The position numbers were made by a program, and so were the translations under genes. From assembly GCF_900102015.1 (NCBI RefSeq), contig NZ_FNAT01000003.1, positions 400,324 to 464,323 of the forward strand: a stretch of DNA of 64,000 bases. Direction: 5' to 3'. Of this stretch, positions 1 to 11,159 are shown piece after piece (positions within the stretch are counted from its first letter, which is position 1; every line of letters starts with the position of its first letter). The notes below the pieces were generated by a model. That model had not been told where the DNA came from. It searched no databases and worked only from the letters and a program-made list of their open reading frames with translations. Source of the stretch: Limimaricola pyoseonensis. Lineage in GTDB: Bacteria; Pseudomonadota; Alphaproteobacteria; Rhodobacterales; Rhodobacteraceae.

Positions 1-162
1 GCCATCGGCATGGCGTTCACCAACAAGGAGCGCGGCTTCATCCGCCGCTCCAAGCGCTACGCGCTGATGGCCGAGGATGGCGAGGTGCGGGTGTTCCAGC
101 AGGAGGAGCATCCCGGCCTGTGCGACCTCTCGGGCGGCGAGAGCATGGTCGAGGCGATCTGA
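1..162 (+). CDS. Peroxiredoxin, C-terminal fragment
   Basis: The reading frame is open from the first base and ends in TGA at 160-162, leaving 53 residues. The segment FIRRSKRYALMAEDGEVRVF followed by a Cys-containing tail ending in SGGESMVEAI resembles the C-terminus of the Prx5/type II (AhpC/TSA-like) peroxiredoxins, which reduce hydroperoxides with thiol donors. The peroxidatic cysteine and the start lie outside the window. The family call rests on this tail alone; a UUCG hairpin terminator follows. Confidence 0.65.
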   Translation, partial: AIGMAFTNKERGFIRRSKRYALMAEDGEVRVFQQEEHPGLCDLSGGESMVEAI

Positions 163-219
163 GTCCTGCCACTTCACTCTTCAAATACTCGGCCCGACGG
201 CATGGGCCGGGTGCCGCGC

Positions 220-243
220 GGGGGCCTTCGGGCCCCCGTTTTG
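220..243 (+). terminator. Rho-independent terminator after peroxiredoxin
   Basis: A seven-base stem GGGGGCC/GGCCCCC closes on a TTCG tetraloop and is followed by GTTTT. It lies 57 bases past the peroxiredoxin stop and just before the 3' end of the convergent pterin dehydratase gene. Confidence 0.8.
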
Positions 244-245
244 CT

Positions 246-529
246 TCAACTCTCCGCCAGCTTGTCCATCTTCGAGGCGAGCCTGGCGTCGAGATCGGTC
301 AGCCCGCCCGCGTCATGGGTGGTGAGCGTGACGGTCACGGTCTTGTAGACGTTCGACCATTCGGGATGGTGGTTCAGCTTCTCGGCCCAGAGGGCTGCGC
401 GGGTCATGAAGCCGAAGGCTTCGACGAAATTCGCGAAGCCGTAGGTCTTGGTCACCGCGTCGCGATCCTCGGCCGTCTCCCAACCGGCGGCCTTCAGCGT
501 GGCGCGGCCCGCTTCGTCGAGTGGCTGGC

Positions 530-533
<4 letters not shown>
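246..533 (-). CDS. phhB: 4a-hydroxytetrahydrobiopterin dehydratase (pterin carbinolamine dehydratase)
   Basis: A 95-residue protein of normal PCD/DCoH length. The family dehydrates 4a-hydroxytetrahydrobiopterin, recycling the cofactor of aromatic amino-acid hydroxylases; many bacteria carry it without an obvious hydroxylase nearby. The diagnostic block [15 protein letters not shown] contains the paired histidines, Pro and Tyr of the active site. The ATG at 531-533 overlaps the TGA of the upstream FemAB-like gene in an ATGA junction, so the two are probably translationally coupled. No phenylalanine hydroxylase is visible in the window. Confidence 0.9.
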
Positions 534-1738
<1,205 letters not shown>

Positions 1739-1769
1739 GCGCGCCAAACTGGCATCTGGGCCGCCCCGG

Positions 1770-2546
1770 TCAAGATGCCGGGGGGCGCGGCAGATAGCCC
1801 TCGAAGGTCACGTTGTCGGCAGTGGCGCGGGCGGCGGCCTCGGTTTCGGGGTCGCGCACGGTCCAGCACAGCAGCGCGGCGCCCTGCGCCTTCAGCTCGG
1901 CCAGCCGCGGCCGGTCGAGGTCGCGCACGTCGTGGCTGACGAAGCTCGCGCCGAGATTCTCGTAGTCGGGGATCTCGCGCAGCCGGTCGGCGAGGCGGGG
2001 CGGCAGCTCGGGCCACTCCTCGGGCGCGAAATCGCAGGTGGTCAGACCGCGCGGCAGATCGGGCGCGAGGCGGGCCATCTCGGCCACGGCATGCGGGTTG
2101 AAGGACATCACCGCGACCGGGCCTGAATAGCCTTCGAGGTCGCGCGCCACCGCCGCCTCGACCGCGCCGACATTGGGGCCGAGCGCGTCGTCGTGATCCT
2201 TGATCTCGATCAGCAGCGGCACCCGCCCGGCCACGAGGTCGAGCACCTCGCGCAGGGTGGGGATGGTGTCGGCGCTGCCGATCAGGGAGATCGTGCGCAG
2301 CGCCGCGGCCTCGCGGGCGACCAGCGGGCCCGAGAGCCCGGTCAGCCGCTCCAGATCGGCGTCGTGGAACACCATCGCCGCACCGTCCGAGGAGCTGCGC
2401 ACGTCGATCTCGATGCCGTAGCCCGCCTCGACGGCGGCGCGCACCGCCGAGAGCGAGTTCTCGGGCCGGCCCGCGCCGTGGAAGGCGCGATGCGCGATCG
2501 GGTGCTGCAGGAAGGCCTCGGGCAGGGCGGGGGCGGGGCGGCTCAT
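1770..2546 (-). CDS. Glycerophosphodiester phosphodiesterase (GDPD)
   Basis: A 258-residue cytoplasmic-type GDPD, hydrolysing glycerophosphodiesters to glycerol-3-phosphate and an alcohol. The TIM-barrel signature is intact: HR at 19-20, ENS at 29-31, EIDVR with Glu46 and Asp48, the general acid/base FHD with His61, and IEIKDHD near residue 115. No signal peptide is seen, which argues against the periplasmic GlpQ type and for a UgpQ-like enzyme. Its ATG overlaps the TGA of the RidA gene (ATGA), so the two form an operon. Confidence 0.88.
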   Translation of the reverse strand: MSRPAPALPEAFLQHPIAHRAFHGAGRPENSLSAVRAAVEAGYGIEIDVRSSSDGAAMVFHDADLERLTGLSGPLVAREAAALRTISLIGSADTIPTLREVLDLVAGRVPLLIEIKDHDDALGPNVGAVEAAVARDLEGYSGPVAVMSFNPHAVAEMARLAPDLPRGLTTCDFAPEEWPELPPRLADRLREIPDYENLGASFVSHDVRDLDRPRLAELKAQGAALLCWTVRDPETEAAARATADNVTFEGYLPRPPAS

Positions 2547-3016
2547 GCGAGCGCGAAGACCGCCTCGATCTCGACCGCGACGCCCAAAGGCAGCGCGGCC
2601 ACGCCGACGGCGGAGCGGGCGTGGCGGCCCTTTTCGCCCATCAGCTCGACCATCAGGTCGGAGGCGCCGTTGATCACCTTGGGCTGCTCGGTGAAGTCGG
2701 GCGTCGTGGCGACGAAGCCGGTCAGCTTCACCAGCCGCGCCACGCGGTCGAAATCGCCGCCGAGCGCGGATTTCGCCTGGGCGAGGATCGACAGCGCGCA
2801 GGCCTGGGCGGCCTTCGCGCCCGCTTCGGTGGTCATGCCGTCGCCGAGCCGGCCGGTGATCAGCCCGTCCGGGCCGGCGGCGATCTGGCCCGAGACGTAG
2901 AGCAGGCCGCCCTCGATCACGAAGGGCTCGTAATTGGCCGCCGGCTTCGGCGCGTCGGGCAGCGACAGGCCCTTTTCCGCCAGTTTCGATTCGATCATCC
3001 GCGTCAGCTCGCCCAT
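2543..3016 (-). CDS. RidA/YjgF-family protein
   Basis: A 157-residue member of the longer RidA-like (YjgF/UK114) subgroup. Canonical RidA deaminates reactive enamine/imine intermediates of PLP enzymes. The N-terminal block ANYEPFVIEGGLLYVSGQIA and the C-terminal GRHARSAVGVAALPLG, with the arginine that contacts the substrate carboxylate, are present. The start at 3016 is chosen over an upstream in-frame start because an AGGAGGAGA Shine-Dalgarno lies just ahead of it. It overlaps the downstream GDPD gene. Whether this subgroup has the same activity as RidA is not shown here. Confidence 0.85.
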   Translation of the reverse strand: MGELTRMIESKLAEKGLSLPDAPKPAANYEPFVIEGGLLYVSGQIAAGPDGLITGRLGDGMTTEAGAKAAQACALSILAQAKSALGGDFDRVARLVKLTGFVATTPDFTEQPKVINGASDLMVELMGEKGRHARSAVGVAALPLGVAVEIEAVFALA

Positions 3017-3110
3017 CCGTCTCTCCTCCTGCGAAGGGTTCGCGCGCACGCTAGACCGGCGCGGCCGGAGGGGCAATCGGCGGGGCGCATGCCGGACGCT
3101 CCGGGGGGCA

Positions 3111-4415
3111 TCAGCCCTCCCGGAACGCCTTGGCGAAGTAGTCGGCCAGCGGCTTGACCAGATAGGCCAGCGGCGTGCGCTCGCCGGTGCGGATGAAGGC
3201 CTCGACCGGCATGCCGGGGATCAGCGTCATGTCCTCGGGCAGGCGCTCGGCCTCGTTCTCGGCCAGCCGGATCTCGGCCCGGTAGTAGGAGACCGGGCTG
3301 CCCTCCTCCTGGAAGGCGTCGGCCGAGATCTGCACCACCTCGCCGGTCAACTCGGGCGTGCGGCGCTGGTCGAAGGCGGGCAGGCGCAGCACCACCTCCT
3401 GGCCGACGAAGAGCTGGTCGATGTCGGTCGGCAGAACCTGCGAGGAGATCACCAGCGGCCGGTCCTGCGGGACGATGTACATCACCGGTTCCGCGGCGCG
3501 GATCACCGATCGCGGGGTGAAGACCTCGAGGCCGTAGACCACGCCGCCCACCGGCGCACGGATGTCGAGTCGGTCGAGCTGCGTGAGCAGCTGGCGGCGG
3601 CGGTTGCTGAGCTCGATCTCGTTGAACTGCAGGTCGCGCAGCTGGCTGATCGCCTCCTGCCGGCGGGTCGAGGCCAGACGCAGGATCTCGATCTCGAGCT
3701 CGGAGACGCGGCCGCGCGCCTGCGCGACACTGGCCTTCAGCTCGCCGACCCGGCCGAGCAGGTTGGCCTGCTCGCGCTGCAGCCCGATCACCCGCGTCGC
3801 CTGCGCCAGCCCGCGGTCGAGCAGCGATTTCTGGTCGGCCAGCTCTTCCTCGACCAGCTCGAGCTGGCGGTCGGTGGCCTCCTGCTGGGCCTCGATGCCG
3901 ACGATCTGGTCCTCGATCTGCTCGCGCTGGCGGGCGAGCTGCTCGGCCTGCTGGGCCTCGCTCTCGCGCCGCGCCTCGTTCAGCCGGCGCTGGCCTTCCA
4001 TCAGCTCGGGCGCGACCGGGTTCTCGGTCTCGCGCAGCAGCTGGTCGAACTGCAGCTCATCGGCGTCGTCGCGCTCGGCCTCGAGCCGGGCGCGGCGCGC
4101 CAGCACCTCGAGCAGCTGGCCCTCGACCACGGCAAGCTCGGAGCGCAGCGTCTCGGAATCGAGCCGGATCAGCAGCTCGCCCGCCTCGACCTCGTCGCCC
4201 TCGTCGACGAGGATCTCCTCGACCACGCCGCCATCAGGGTGCTGGACCACCTGCCGGTTCTGGTCGACCTCGATCCGGCCCGAGGCGACCACGGCGCCCG
4301 AGATCTGGCTGAGCGCGGCCCAACTGCCGAAGCCGCCCAGCAGCACGACGAGCGCGAGGAAGCCGGCGATCAGCGGGCCGGCGGCGGACCATGCGGATTG
4401 GACGGGGCCCTTCAC
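3111..4415 (-). CDS. HlyD-family type I secretion membrane-fusion protein
   Basis: A 434-residue periplasmic adaptor that would link an inner-membrane ABC exporter to a TolC-type outer-membrane channel. It has a short cytoplasmic N-terminus, one membrane helix around residues 12-34, a lipoyl half-domain (PDGGVVEEILVDEGDEVEAG), a long coiled-coil hairpin rich in Glu, Gln and Arg, the second lipoyl half (LDIRAPVGGVVYGLEVFTP) and a C-terminal beta-barrel. The start is the GTG at 4415, which overlaps the TGA of the ABC gene (GTGA); the longer open frame upstream lies inside the ABC gene. Closest in type to PrtE/PrsE adaptors. Confidence 0.88.
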   Translation of the reverse strand: MKGPVQSAWSAAGPLIAGFLALVVLLGGFGSWAALSQISGAVVASGRIEVDQNRQVVQHPDGGVVEEILVDEGDEVEAGELLIRLDSETLRSELAVVEGQLLEVLARRARLEAERDDADELQFDQLLRETENPVAPELMEGQRRLNEARRESEAQQAEQLARQREQIEDQIVGIEAQQEATDRQLELVEEELADQKSLLDRGLAQATRVIGLQREQANLLGRVGELKASVAQARGRVSELEIEILRLASTRRQEAISQLRDLQFNEIELSNRRRQLLTQLDRLDIRAPVGGVVYGLEVFTPRSVIRAAEPVMYIVPQDRPLVISSQVLPTDIDQLFVGQEVVLRLPAFDQRRTPELTGEVVQISADAFQEEGSPVSYYRAEIRLAENEAERLPEDMTLIPGMPVEAFIRTGERTPLAYLVKPLADYFAKAFREG

Positions 4416-6151
4416 GACACACCCCCGCCATGGCCGGCCGAGGCCGCGATCTCGCGGTGGTTCTGGACGATTTCGCGCAACACTTCCTCCTTGGGGCCGA
4501 AGGCGCGGCGGCCGCCGTTCTCGATCATCAGGATCAGGTCGCATTCCTGGATCGCCGCCGGGCGGTGGGCCATGATCAGCACGCATTTGCCGCGCGCCTT
4601 GGCATCGCGGATCGCCGCGTTGAGCGCGGCGTTGCCGTCATTGTCGAGGTTGGAGTTCGGCTCGTCGAGCACCAGCACCTGCGGGTCGCCGTAAAGCGCG
4701 CGGGCGAGGCCGATGCGTTGGATCTGGCCGCCCGAGAGGCGGCCGCCCTTCGAGGAGACCTGCGTGTCGTAGCCGTCGGGCAGCTTGAGGATCATCTCGT
4801 GCGCGGCCGCCGCACGGGCGGCGCGCACCACCTCGGCGTCGTCGGGCTCGAGCGACATCCGGGCGATGTTCTCCTTGATGGTGCCGTCGAACAGGGTGAT
4901 CTGCTGCGGCAGGTAGCCGATATAGGAGCCGAGCACGTCGGGGTCGTACTGGTCGAGGCTGGCGCCATCGAGGCGGATCTTGCCGGCGGCGGGGCGCCAC
5001 AACCCGATCAGCGCCCGCGCTAGGGTCGACTTGCCGGCGCCCGAGGGGCCGATCACACCGACTGCCTGGCCCGGCTCGACCCGGAAGCTGACCATGCGCA
5101 GCGCCGCCTGGCTTTCGCCCGGGGGCAGCACGGTGACCTGCTCGCAGGCCAGTCGCGCCGCCGGCCGGGGCAGGTTGGTGCGCGGCGCGTCGGGCGGCAC
5201 CTCGCCCAGAAGCTCGGACAGCTTGCCCCAGCCCTCGCGGGCGCGCTGGAACAGCGGCCACTGGTTGACGATCATCTCGATCGGCGCCAGCGCCCGGCCG
5301 AGCAGGATCGAGCCGGCGATCATCGCGCCGGCGGTCATCTCGCCCTGCAGCACCAGATAGGCGCCGAGGCCGAGCATCGCCGATTGCAGCAGCAGTCGGA
5401 ACGCCTTGATGACCGAGCTGAAGCCGCCGGTGGTGTCGGTCGCGCCGATCGAGCTTTCGAGCGAGCGGCGGCGCGCGGTGTTCCAGCGGCCGAAGGCGGC
5501 GCCACGCATCCCCAGCGCCTGGATCATCTCGGCATCGCCGCGGATCTGGCCGCCGAGCTGCTCGGAGCGGAAGCTGGCCGAGTTGCTGTCCTCGAGCAGG
5601 CGGCGCGACATCATCTGGTTCGACAGTGCCAGCGCGACGAGGATCGCGGCGCCGCCCAGGCCGAGCAGGCCGAGCCAGGGGTGGAACAGGAAGATGCCGA
5701 AGAAGAAGACCGGCGCGAAGGGCAGGTCGAAGCTGGCCATCAGCGCCGGGGAGGCGAGCAGCTTCTGCACCGATTCGAGGTCGCGCTGGGCGGTGGCGGC
5801 CTCGGCGCGGGCGCGGCCGCCCGAGCTGGCGCGCAGCGCCGCCGAGAAGACGCGCTCGTCGAGCGCGGCCTGGAAACGGGCCGCGACGCGGCTCATCACC
5901 CGGCCGCGCACGAGGTCCAGAAGGCCCATCATCGCGTAGAGGAAGACCACCAGCACCGTCAGCGCCACCAGCGTCGCCACCGAGCGCGATCCGAGCACCC
6001 GGTCGTAGACGTTGAGCATGTAGAGCGGGCCGGTCAGCATCAGCAGGTTGACGATCAGGCTGAAGATGCCGACCGCCCAGAACAGCCCGGCATTGCGGTT
6101 GCGGGCGGCCCGCAACTCGGCGGCGCCGGTCGTGGCCGCGTCGCGTTTCAT
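4412..6151 (-). CDS. Type I secretion ABC permease/ATPase (PrtD type)
   Basis: A 579-residue half transporter: six membrane helices in residues about 20-300, then an ATPase domain with Walker A GPSGAGKST, Q-loop, signature LSGGQ, Walker B VLVLDEP and the switch His in MAHRP. It lacks an N-terminal C39 peptidase or C39-like domain, which places it with PrtD/RsaD exporters of RTX proteins rather than HlyB. It is transcribed ahead of, and overlaps, the HlyD gene. No RTX (GGxGxD) substrate and no TolC-like gene is present in the window, so cargo and outer-membrane partner must be encoded elsewhere. Confidence 0.88.
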   Translation of the reverse strand: MKRDAATTGAAELRAARNRNAGLFWAVGIFSLIVNLLMLTGPLYMLNVYDRVLGSRSVATLVALTVLVVFLYAMMGLLDLVRGRVMSRVAARFQAALDERVFSAALRASSGGRARAEAATAQRDLESVQKLLASPALMASFDLPFAPVFFFGIFLFHPWLGLLGLGGAAILVALALSNQMMSRRLLEDSNSASFRSEQLGGQIRGDAEMIQALGMRGAAFGRWNTARRRSLESSIGATDTTGGFSSVIKAFRLLLQSAMLGLGAYLVLQGEMTAGAMIAGSILLGRALAPIEMIVNQWPLFQRAREGWGKLSELLGEVPPDAPRTNLPRPAARLACEQVTVLPPGESQAALRMVSFRVEPGQAVGVIGPSGAGKSTLARALIGLWRPAAGKIRLDGASLDQYDPDVLGSYIGYLPQQITLFDGTIKENIARMSLEPDDAEVVRAARAAAAHEMILKLPDGYDTQVSSKGGRLSGGQIQRIGLARALYGDPQVLVLDEPNSNLDNDGNAALNAAIRDAKARGKCVLIMAHRPAAIQECDLILMIENGGRRAFGPKEEVLREIVQNHREIAASAGHGGGVS

Positions 6152-6347
6152 GATATCCTAGCCTCCGCTCGCTGGGATCGGCCCGGCCGGGCCTCGGGTG
6201 GGATGAGAATGACCCGCGCTCAATATCCCAGCCGGGTCACGGGGTGTAGCAAAAATGACGCATCGTCGGCAAAGGACAGCCGGTGCTCTGGCCATCCGCG
6301 CCGCCGCCAGTCTGGACCCTGCGGCGAAGAATCCTAACTTTTTCTGC

Positions 6348-6890
6348 ATGACCATGCAGATCTGCGATATTTTGCGCGGGCTGTGCCTTGCCGGCCTCGC
6401 GGCCGGAACGGCCGCCGCCTCGCCCTATGACGGCCTCTACCGGCCCGGTTCCGGCTCGGATTGCGGCCGTGTCGGCGAGGAGGGCGGGGTTCTCAGGATC
6501 GAGGACGACCTGTTCGAGGGAATCGGCAGCCAGTGCCGCATGACCCGCCCCGTCGACGTGGTCGACATGGAGGCGACGCTCTACACGATGCGCTGCGAGG
6601 CGGGCGACATGCAGTGGAGCGAGCGGGCGATGCTGATGCGCGCCGCCGATGGCGAGGGGCTGATCATGCTGTGGGACGGCTACGCCTTCCGCTACGCGCC
6701 CTGTCCGCCGCCCGGCAGCGTCGCCGCCGCGGCGGCGCAGGCGCCGCGCGTCGTGCTGCCGCTGGTGGTGCTGCCGGGAACCGAGCAGCCGCTGGTGATC
6801 GCGCCCGCCGGGGACGGGCCCGCCACGCCGGCCGCCGGCGGCGCGGCGGGCAGCGAGGCCGAGCTCGACCCCGGAGAGGAGGCCGGCTAG
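6348..6890 (+). CDS. Secreted hypothetical protein
   Basis: A 180-residue protein not assigned to a family. The ATG at 6348 (or 6354) begins a clear Sec signal peptide, ICDILRGLCLAGLAAGTAAA, followed by a compact part with four conserved-looking cysteines (SDCGR, SQCRM, MRCEA, APCPP), which suggests two disulphides, and an Ala/Pro/Gly-rich tail of about 60 residues. A longer in-frame start at 6255 has no signal sequence and is not favoured. It is divergent from the type I secretion operon; because it has a Sec signal it is unlikely to be that exporter's cargo. Confidence 0.7.
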   Translation: MTMQICDILRGLCLAGLAAGTAAASPYDGLYRPGSGSDCGRVGEEGGVLRIEDDLFEGIGSQCRMTRPVDVVDMEATLYTMRCEAGDMQWSERAMLMRAADGEGLIMLWDGYAFRYAPCPPPGSVAAAAAQAPRVVLPLVVLPGTEQPLVIAPAGDGPATPAAGGAAGSEAELDPGEEAG

Positions 6891-6891
6891 C

Positions 6892-9114
6892 TCAGTTGCC
6901 GCCGCCCAGGATGTTGCTCAGCACGTCGAGCAGGTGCTGCTCGGTCTCGTTCTGCTGCACCGGCGCGCTCAGGTCGCCCGAGGAGACGGTCTGCGGCGGC
7001 ATGTCCGGCTGCGGCGGCTCGGGCCGGCGCATCGGCAGCGGCTTGGGCGCCTCCCCGGCCAGCACCCGCGCCATGGCCTCGCGCCAGATCGTCGCCGGCA
7101 GGCCGCCGCCGGTGACGCCGGTGAGCGGGCGGTTGTCGTCGTAGCCCATCCAGACGCCGGCCACGTAGTCGCCGGCGAAGCCCACGAACCAGGCGTCGCG
7201 CGCGCCCTGTGTGGTGCCGGTCTTGCCGGCCACCTCCCAGCCGTCGATCTGCGCCCGGCCGCCTGTGCCCGCGGCCACGACGCGGCTCATCATGTAGACC
7301 AGCTCCTGCGCGGCCTGCTGGCCGATCACCCGCTCGCCGATGCCGCCGCCGGTGCCCATCAGCGGCGTGTCGTCGCCCTTCAGGCGCAGTTCCACCAGGC
7401 CGTAGGGCTCGACCGATGACCCGCCGTTGAGGATGCCGGCATAGGCGCCGGTCATCTCCAGCAGCGTGCTTTCCGACACGCCCAGCGCCAGCGCCGGCCC
7501 GGCGGCGAGGTCGCTGTCGATGCCGAACATCGAGGCCACGGTGCGGACGTTCTCGCGCCCGACCTGCTCGGAGACCCGCACCGCGGGGATGTTGCGGCTC
7601 TGGGCCAGCGCCTCTGTCAGCGTGACCATGCCGGCATATTGCCGGTCGTAGTTCTCGGGCGACCACGGCCCCGATCCGGGGATCGAGATGGTCAGCGGGC
7701 TGTCCTCGACCAGGTCGTAGGGCCGCATGCCGAGATCGAGCGCGGCGGCGTAGATGAAGGGCTTGAAGGCCGAGCCGGTCTGGCGCAGCGCCTGGGTGGC
7801 GCGGTTGAAGGCGCCGGCGGCCTCGATGTTGCGGCCGCCGACCATGGCGCGCACCGCGCCGTCGGCGCCCATCACCACGATCGCCGCCTGCGCCTCTGAG
7901 CCGGGGCTCACGCGCTCCTCGAACACCCGCACCAGCGCCTCCTCGGCCGCGGCCTGCACCCGCTGGTCGAGCGTGGTGCGGATCACCACGTCCTCGGTGG
8001 TGTCGCGGGTGAAGAATTCGGGCCCGGTGTCCATCACCCAGTCGGCGAAGTAGCCGCCGGTGCGCTGGTCGGCCCCGTCGGCGAGCCCGGCCGGGTTGGC
8101 GCGGGCCTGCGCGGCCTCGTCCGCGGTCAGGTAGCCCTGCTGCTCCATCAGCCCGACGATCACGTTGGCGCGGTTCTGGCTGCGCGAGAGGTTGTTGGTC
8201 GGCGCGTAGGTGGTGGGCGCCTTCAGAAGACCGGCCAGCATCGCCGCCTCGGCCGGGCCGACCGTGCCGGCCGGCTTGGCGAAGTAGCGCTGCGACGCGG
8301 CCTCGAAGCCGCGGGTGCCGGCGCCGAGATAGGCGCGGTTGAGGTAGATCGTCAGGATCTCCTCCTTGGTGTAGCGCGCCTCCATCGCCATCGCGTAGAC
8401 CGCCTCCTGCACCTTGCGCCACAGCGTGGTGCGCCGGCAGTCGGCCTCGTATTCGGCCTCGTTCTTCCAGACCTCCGGGTCGAAGGGCCGGCCGAGGCAC
8501 AGAAGCTTCGCGGTCTGCTGGGTGATGGTCGAGCCGCCGTTGCCCGACAGCGGCCCGCGGCCTTCGGAGAGGTTGATGCGGATGGCGCTGGCGATGCCCT
8601 GCGGGTCGACGCCCGGATGCCACCAGAAGCGGCGGTCCTCGGTGGCGATCACCGCGTCGCGCAGATCCTCGGAGACGGTCTGGGCGGTGACCATGCCGCC
8701 GAACTGGTCGCCGCGCGTGGCGAATGTCCGGCCCTCGCGGTCCAAGAGCGTGACCGAGCCGCGGGCGCGGCCGTCGACCAGATCGGTGACGGGCGGCAGC
8801 TGCGCGGCGTAGTAGGCGACGCCGAGGCCGATGACGATGCCGAGCGCGAGGCCGGCGCGCCACGACACGCCCCAGATGATCCGCAGCACCAGCCGCATGA
8901 GGCCCGAGACCAGCGCCGCGAGCCAGCCCAGCGGCCCGCGCGGCTGCCGCCGCGGCGTCCGGGTCCGGCGCGCCTTGCGGGCGGGCTTCGCCGCGCGCGG
9001 GGTCTTGCCGCCGCCGCCGCTCCTGCCGCCCGCGGTGCCGTTCGCCTGCCCGGCCGGCTTGCCATAGCGCCGGTCCGCGGTCAGGGGCGGCCTCCTGCCG
9101 TTGCTCGCGCTCAT
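6892..9114 (-). CDS. Bifunctional penicillin-binding protein 1 (glycosyltransferase/transpeptidase)
   Basis: A 740-residue class A PBP that polymerises lipid II and crosslinks peptidoglycan at the cytoplasmic membrane. A basic, proline/arginine-rich cytoplasmic tail precedes a membrane segment around residues 75-105. The GT51 domain carries the catalytic EDRRFWWHPGVD motif and GGSTITQQ; the transpeptidase domain carries SAFK (catalytic serine), SRN and KTGTT. The C-terminus is rich in Pro and Gln. The ATG at 9114, preceded by GGCAGGA, is preferred over longer in-frame starts that lack a Shine-Dalgarno. It converges on the secreted hypothetical gene with almost no gap. Confidence 0.88.
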   Translation of the reverse strand: MSASNGRRPPLTADRRYGKPAGQANGTAGGRSGGGGKTPRAAKPARKARRTRTPRRQPRGPLGWLAALVSGLMRLVLRIIWGVSWRAGLALGIVIGLGVAYYAAQLPPVTDLVDGRARGSVTLLDREGRTFATRGDQFGGMVTAQTVSEDLRDAVIATEDRRFWWHPGVDPQGIASAIRINLSEGRGPLSGNGGSTITQQTAKLLCLGRPFDPEVWKNEAEYEADCRRTTLWRKVQEAVYAMAMEARYTKEEILTIYLNRAYLGAGTRGFEAASQRYFAKPAGTVGPAEAAMLAGLLKAPTTYAPTNNLSRSQNRANVIVGLMEQQGYLTADEAAQARANPAGLADGADQRTGGYFADWVMDTGPEFFTRDTTEDVVIRTTLDQRVQAAAEEALVRVFEERVSPGSEAQAAIVVMGADGAVRAMVGGRNIEAAGAFNRATQALRQTGSAFKPFIYAAALDLGMRPYDLVEDSPLTISIPGSGPWSPENYDRQYAGMVTLTEALAQSRNIPAVRVSEQVGRENVRTVASMFGIDSDLAAGPALALGVSESTLLEMTGAYAGILNGGSSVEPYGLVELRLKGDDTPLMGTGGGIGERVIGQQAAQELVYMMSRVVAAGTGGRAQIDGWEVAGKTGTTQGARDAWFVGFAGDYVAGVWMGYDDNRPLTGVTGGGLPATIWREAMARVLAGEAPKPLPMRRPEPPQPDMPPQTVSSGDLSAPVQQNETEQHLLDVLSNILGGGN

Positions 9115-9383
9115 CGTCCTGCCACTCGTTCCCTTGTTGATTGGCCGGACCATAGCCGCATCGCGGCGGAATGTTGAGGTGAGGGGAATCCCGGTCTCGG
9201 CTTTTTTATGCCGCCCAAGATTCGGGCGGTCGGGCCGTTTTGCGCGGAAATTGTGCAATCGGCCCGGATTCGGGGGCGGTCGCGATGCCGGATTCGTTGC
9301 CGCCAAGGCAATCTCTGCCTCTTCCTGCAGCAGTCGCGGCCCGCCCGGGGCCGCAGCCGAACCGAGGCCACAGGGGATTCGAC

Positions 9384-9722
9384 GTGAAACTCATCATCGC
9401 AGCGATCAAGCCGTTCAAGCTCGAGGAGGTGCGCGAGGCGCTCACCGCCCAGGGCGTGCGCGGCATGATGGTGACCGAGATCAAGGGCTTCGGCTCGCAG
9501 TCCGGTCATACCGAGATCTACCGCGGCGCCGAATACGCCGTGAACTTCGTGCCCAAGGTCAAGCTCGAGGTCGCCGTGCCCGACGCGCTGGTCGAGCCGG
9601 TGGTCGCGGCGATCACCGAGACCGCCCGCACGGGCAAGATCGGCGACGGCAAGATCTTCGTGCTCGACATGGACAGCGCGCTGCGGGTGCGCACCGGCGA
9701 GACCGGCGACGACGCGCTCTGA
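9384..9722 (+). CDS. glnK: Nitrogen regulatory protein P-II (GlnK)
   Basis: A 112-residue P-II protein, exactly the family length, starting at GTG 9384. It senses 2-oxoglutarate, ATP/ADP and, by uridylylation, glutamine, and gates AmtB. The T-loop block [18 protein letters not shown] is present with the uridylylated tyrosine at position 51, followed by the B-loop [11 protein letters not shown]. It lies 20 bases upstream of amtB on the same strand, the classic glnK-amtB pair, hence glnK rather than glnB. Confidence 0.95.
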   Translation: MKLIIAAIKPFKLEEVREALTAQGVRGMMVTEIKGFGSQSGHTEIYRGAEYAVNFVPKVKLEVAVPDALVEPVVAAITETARTGKIGDGKIFVLDMDSALRVRTGETGDDAL

Positions 9723-9742
9723 AGCGACAAGGAGAGACCCCA

Positions 9743-11092
<1,350 letters not shown>

Positions 11093-11114
11093 TCCGGACC
11101 GATCGCAAGCAAAA

Positions 11115-11138
11115 GGGGCGCCCCGCGGGGCGCCCCTT
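11115..11138. terminator. Palindromic terminator between amtB and the DUF3618 gene
   Basis: A fully palindromic GC stretch (GGGGCGCCCC-GC-GGGGCGCCCC) is flanked by AAAA on the left and TTC on the right. It lies between two convergent genes and can serve both strands. Confidence 0.8.
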
Positions 11139-11159
11139 CGTCGTTCCGGGATGGCCGGA

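Noticed and set aside
9115..9383. An NtrC or sigma-54 site ahead of glnK
   Set aside because: Words such as TTGTGCAAT resemble half a NtrC site, but no complete TGCAC-N-GTGCA pair or -24/-12 element could be found. The hairpin CCGCCC/GGGCGG here has no clear role.
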